Of a DNA stretch of 7,725 bases, positions 5,971 through 7,725 are shown one piece after another. Within the stretch, counting starts at the first letter, position 1. Each line of letters starts with the position of its first letter. The notes beneath the pieces are model-generated. The model saw only the letters and a list, made by a program, of their open reading frames with translations. It was not told the DNA's origin and made no database searches. Made by a program: the position numbers and the translations under genes. The DNA is from Candidatus Sulfotelmatobacter sp. Lineage in GTDB: Bacteria; Acidobacteriota; Terriglobia; Terriglobales; Acidobacteriaceae. The DNA lies in contig JASHRE010000042.1 of assembly GCA_030037515.1 (NCBI GenBank), positions 1-7,725 of the forward strand. Direction: 5' to 3'.

Positions 5971-6924
5971 TCAGTTTCCGTAACTGGCATTTCGCACGCT
6001 GTCCTGCGTGAGCGCCAGAAATGCCTCTTCCAATCCCGCGCTGGTGACTTCGAGGCCGGAGAGGGATGGATCCTGCTTCAGCAGTTCTCGAAGCACTGGT
6101 TCCGCTTCACTGGCATGAATTTCGATAACTCCGCGGTCGCTCCGGACCGCGGTGACTCCGGCAATCTGTCGCACCCATGGAGGGTCGAGACGGGTGATGC
6201 AGCGGATTTTCTTTCCGGTAGTCTGAGACTTGATCTCGGCGGGAGTACCCTCGACAATGATTTCTCCTTGATTGATCACGACAACGCGATCGGCCAGGGC
6301 ATCGGCTTCCTGCAGATAATGCGTCGTGAGAACCACGGTTTTGCCGCGATCGACCAGTTGCCGGATTTGCTCCCACAGCATGCGGCGCGCTTCCACATCG
6401 AGTCCGACCGTGGGCTCGTCAAGGAAGAGCAGGTCCGGATCGCCGCAGATGGCCAGCGCGAACAGCACGCGTTGTTTTTGTCCGCCGGAAAGCTCGGCAA
6501 ATTTTCGATCGCGAATCTTTTCCAGACCCGCTGCAGCCAGTACCCCGGAAGACGGCAAGGGCTTAGGGTAGTAACTGGAAAAAAGATCAATGTGCTCGCG
6601 AACGCGGAGAGTTTCCGGAACGCGTCCGACCTGCAACATGGCTCCGGTGCGCGTTCGGTTTTCAGGATTCGTCGGGTCCGCGCCAAAGACTCGAACTTTT
6701 CCGCCATGGGGTGGCATTAACCCGAGCAGAAGTTTTACCGCGGTGGTTTTGCCGGCTCCGTTGGGGCCGAGCAGGGCGACGAGTTCTCCGGCTCGAACCT
6801 GGAAATTTACTCCCCGCAAGGCTCGAACCGATCCGTAGTTTTTGTTGACGGCATCGAGGCTGGCGACCACGGATGCTCGCGGTACTGGGGCGTTCGTCTG
6901 CTGCGGTGTTCGGGTTGCAATCAT
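5971..6924 (-). CDS. ABC exporter ATP-binding protein
   Basis: The product is 317 residues from ATG 6924, chosen because GGGAG lies seven bases before it; upstream in-frame codons to 7041 give low-complexity sequence without family resemblance. Motifs in order: Walker A GPNGAGKT (53-60), Q-loop Gln98 (MLQVGR), signature LSGGQKQR (145-152), Walker B LLFLDEP with Asp169/Glu170, D-loop GLD, and switch His202 (TTHYLQEADALADR). The C-terminal ~100 residues, ending GLEEAFLALTQD, form the accessory domain common in DrrA/CcmA-like export ATPases. It would power the permease encoded next. The first ~17 residues (IATRTPQQTNAPVP) are polar and probably disordered. It is the first gene of the - strand operon, so regulation is expected from the 449-bp region upstream. 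Confidence 0.95.
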   Translation of the reverse strand: MIATRTPQQTNAPVPRASVVASLDAVNKNYGSVRALRGVNFQVRAGELVALLGPNGAGKTTAVKLLLGLMPPHGGKVRVFGADPTNPENRTRTGAMLQVGRVPETLRVREHIDLFSSYYPKPLPSSGVLAAAGLEKIRDRKFAELSGGQKQRVLFALAICGDPDLLFLDEPTVGLDVEARRMLWEQIRQLVDRGKTVVLTTHYLQEADALADRVVVINQGEIIVEGTPAEIKSQTTGKKIRCITRLDPPWVRQIAGVTAVRSDRGVIEIHASEAEPVLRELLKQDPSLSGLEVTSAGLEEAFLALTQDSVRNASYGN

Positions 6925-7004
6925 TTTGGCTCTCCCGGCACGGTTTCCGCGATCTATCGAAACTCCGATCAACCTGCTGCCATCATCGTGGAGAGCGACT
7001 GCGG

Positions 7005-7016
7005 GGCACCAGTGCC
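7005..7016. promoter_or_regulatory. Palindrome GGCACCAGTGCC, candidate operator proximal to the exporter operon
   Basis: Five-base arms GGCAC/GTGCC surround a two-base centre, 81 bases upstream of the ATPase start. It has the same 5-2-5 architecture as the palindrome at 7036-7047, is 31 bases from it (close to three helical turns), and both are followed by ATCC on the + strand. A dimeric NarL-type regulator such as the one encoded in this operon could bind here. The word match between the two sites is only partial, so this is tentative. Confidence 0.35.
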
Positions 7017-7035
7017 ATCCATCACCCGGGTCGCC

Positions 7036-7047
7036 TGACAAATGTCA
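7036..7047. promoter_or_regulatory. Palindrome TGACAAATGTCA, candidate response-regulator operator
   Basis: Arms TGACA/TGTCA flank a two-base centre about 112 bases upstream of the ATPase start. A perfect short palindrome upstream of an operon that encodes its own NarL/DesR-type regulator is the usual arrangement for autoregulation. No -35 or -10 element is clearly tied to it, so whether it activates or represses cannot be said. Confidence 0.42.
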
Positions 7048-7150
7048 TCCGTCGAAAAAAGCAAGAAAGCCTTTTGAGTCGAGCTGGTCTCCGAATAAAG
7101 TTCTTTCGGCCTCAGAGTGGATCGAAGAGCAACTTCGGGTTGGCGACGGT

Positions 7151-7283
7151 CTGTTACGAATTCCGAACATCAACAGGAAATCCACAGCCGAGGGATCGCG
7201 GACACTCGCGACGCGCCCAATCTGCCTACGGCCATGCATGCCGCATTGGGCGAGCGATCGAGCTAGTTCGGATTTCGTAACAG
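7151..7283. repeat. Inverted repeat, 18-bp arms with 17/18 matches, enclosing 97 bases
   Basis: CTGTTACGAATTCCGAAC (7151-7168) is complementary to GTTCGGATTTCGTAACAG (7266-7283) except at one position (7161). Each arm is itself an imperfect palindrome around GAATTC or GATTTC with GTT at one end and AAC at the other, so each could be a dimer-binding operator, with centres about 114 bases apart. Other readings are a 133-bp element with terminal inverted repeats (no target-site duplication was seen) or a long stem in an RNA. The position upstream of an XRE-like regulator gene favours operators. Confidence 0.5.
7214..7252. repeat. Hairpin nested inside the 7151-7283 inverted repeat
   Basis: CGCCCAAT (7214-7221) pairs perfectly with ATTGGGCG (7245-7252). 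The 23-base loop contains a further CGGC...GCCG pairing around the self-complementary ATGCAT. Neither side is followed by a T-run, so it does not look like a terminator. Together with the outer arms it gives a nested cruciform or structured-RNA shape. Confidence 0.4.
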
Positions 7284-7339
7284 CAGGGGAGCTTCCGGCT
7301 ATTTCCGGAGCTAAACTACCAACAAAACCTATTGAACTC

Positions 7340-7348
7340 TGGTATGAT
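7340..7348 (+). promoter_or_regulatory. Extended -10 promoter-like site for the XRE-like gene
   Basis: TGGTATGAT fits the extended -10 form TGN-TATAAT with one mismatch in the hexamer, 25 bases before the ATG at 7374. No good -35 hexamer is found 16-18 bases upstream, which is tolerated by extended -10 promoters. The short leader still leaves room for the ribosome site at 7361-7365. Confidence 0.4.
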
Positions 7349-7373
7349 GCTCGCCATTGTGGAGGCGTCCCTG

Positions 7374-7725
7374 ATGTTGCCCGCTGGTAAAAGTCTGCGC
7401 ACACTTCGCGAGAAGCTCGGGCTGACGATGCGCGATGTTGAAAATTCCAGCACACGGATCGCCGAGAAATACCGCAATGAGGAATTCTTCATCCCACCCA
7501 GTCGACTCTCCGACATAGAGACGAAAGGAATCCTTCCCAGTATTTATCGTCTGTATGCATTGGCGGTTATTTATCGACGTGACCTTCGCGAATTGATGTC
7601 ATGGTACGGGGTGGACATGAACAATATCGCGGCCGATCTAGGACTGGTCTCGCCACCCAGATCTCACGTCTCCGAGGCTTTGACTAGCTTGGCTTCGGTG
7701 CAGGTTCCGCTCAAGATGGATCCGG
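7374..7725 (+). CDS. XRE-like helix-turn-helix transcriptional regulator, N-terminal part (3' end outside window)
   Basis: There are 117 codons from ATG 7374 with no stop before the window edge. GGAGG (7361-7365) sits eight bases before the start. The N-terminus reads GKSLRTLREKLGLTMRDVENSS, which fits helices 1-2 of an XRE/Cro-type domain. The recognition part, PSRLSDIETKGILPSIYRLYALAVIYR, comes after an extra loop (about residues 26-41, containing RIAEKYRNEEFFIP) where ordinary XRE domains have only a few residues. It continues RDLRELMSWYGVDMN and then a polar region. I recall similar extended XRE-like proteins in acidobacterial genomes but cannot verify this here. Likely role: a DNA-binding regulator, possibly of itself through the inverted-repeat arms upstream. 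Effector or C-terminal domains are not visible. Confidence 0.82.
   Translation, partial: MLPAGKSLRTLREKLGLTMRDVENSSTRIAEKYRNEEFFIPPSRLSDIETKGILPSIYRLYALAVIYRRDLRELMSWYGVDMNNIAADLGLVSPPRSHVSEALTSLASVQVPLKMDP

Larger units (their letters stand above)
6925..7373. other. Divergent intergenic region rich in inverted repeats
   Basis: No coding region is supported here: the frames that cross it have no ribosome site and no family resemblance. It separates the exporter operon (leftward) from the XRE-like gene (rightward). Besides the palindromes, inverted repeat and promoter listed separately, it has a small hairpin at 7290-7312 (AGC-T-TCCGG paired with CCGGAGCT, one bulged T, six-base loop) next to the rightward promoter-like site, and an A-rich stretch GTCGAAAAAAGCAAGAAAG at 7051-7069. 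No convincing -35/-10 pair for the leftward operon was found. Confidence 0.6.

Noticed and set aside
6925..7041. 39-residue N-terminal extension of the ABC ATPase
   Set aside because: The extension has no family resemblance, covers the candidate operators, and ATG 6924 has a good GGGAG ribosome site.
7151..7283. CRISPR or tRNA interpretation of the repeat-rich intergenic region
   Set aside because: Only two arms in inverted orientation with no regular direct repeats, and no tRNA cloverleaf or T-loop motif could be built.
7045..7455. 136-residue - strand frame across the intergenic region
   Set aside because: It overlaps the XRE-like gene antisense, has no ribosome site and no recognisable domain, and covers the symmetric DNA sites.

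Overview
The window looks like a chromosomal segment of an Acidobacteriota-type soil bacterium. This is judged from protein style only: the GWSPLLWVLYLGFFF-type DesK kinase N-terminus, the unusual XRE-like regulator at the right edge, and GC-rich codon use. No marker gene fixes the taxonomy.

Left part (1-2306, + strand): the C-terminus of a CDP-alcohol phosphatidyltransferase runs in from the left edge. About 1.1 kb without an intact gene follows. It holds two broken genes: a Fic-domain fragment (about 353-670), and a phage/surface-type beta-rich protein (about 772-1250) whose recognisable blocks lie in alternating frames. A strong 10-bp hairpin (1304-1326) precedes an intact N-terminal-nucleophile isoaspartyl peptidase/L-asparaginase (1356-2306), in which every expected active-site residue is present.

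Middle part (2335-6924, - strand): one transcription unit, read right to left. It encodes an ABC exporter ATPase, an ABC-2 permease, a roughly 54-residue two-helix membrane protein, a DesK-like sensor kinase, a NarL/DesR-type response regulator and, beyond it, a frameshifted membrane-protein pseudogene. This matches the known pairing of drug/lipid-type ABC exporters with DesKR-like two-component systems (compare Bacillus YvfRSTU and the linearmycin Lnr systems). The likely logic is that the kinase senses envelope stress or an amphiphile and the regulator switches on its own exporter operon. The small membrane protein is the least explained member.

Right part (6925-7725): a 449-bp divergent intergenic region is rich in symmetry. 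Two 5-2-5 palindromes about three helical turns apart lie upstream of the exporter operon and are candidate response-regulator operators. A pair of 18-bp inverted arms (17/18 matches) encloses a smaller hairpin. An extended -10 promoter-like site precedes an XRE-like regulator gene that runs off the right edge.

The main points for a second look are the embedded small membrane protein, the paired palindromes, the long inverted repeat before the XRE-like gene, and three independently decayed genes within about 2.6 kb.
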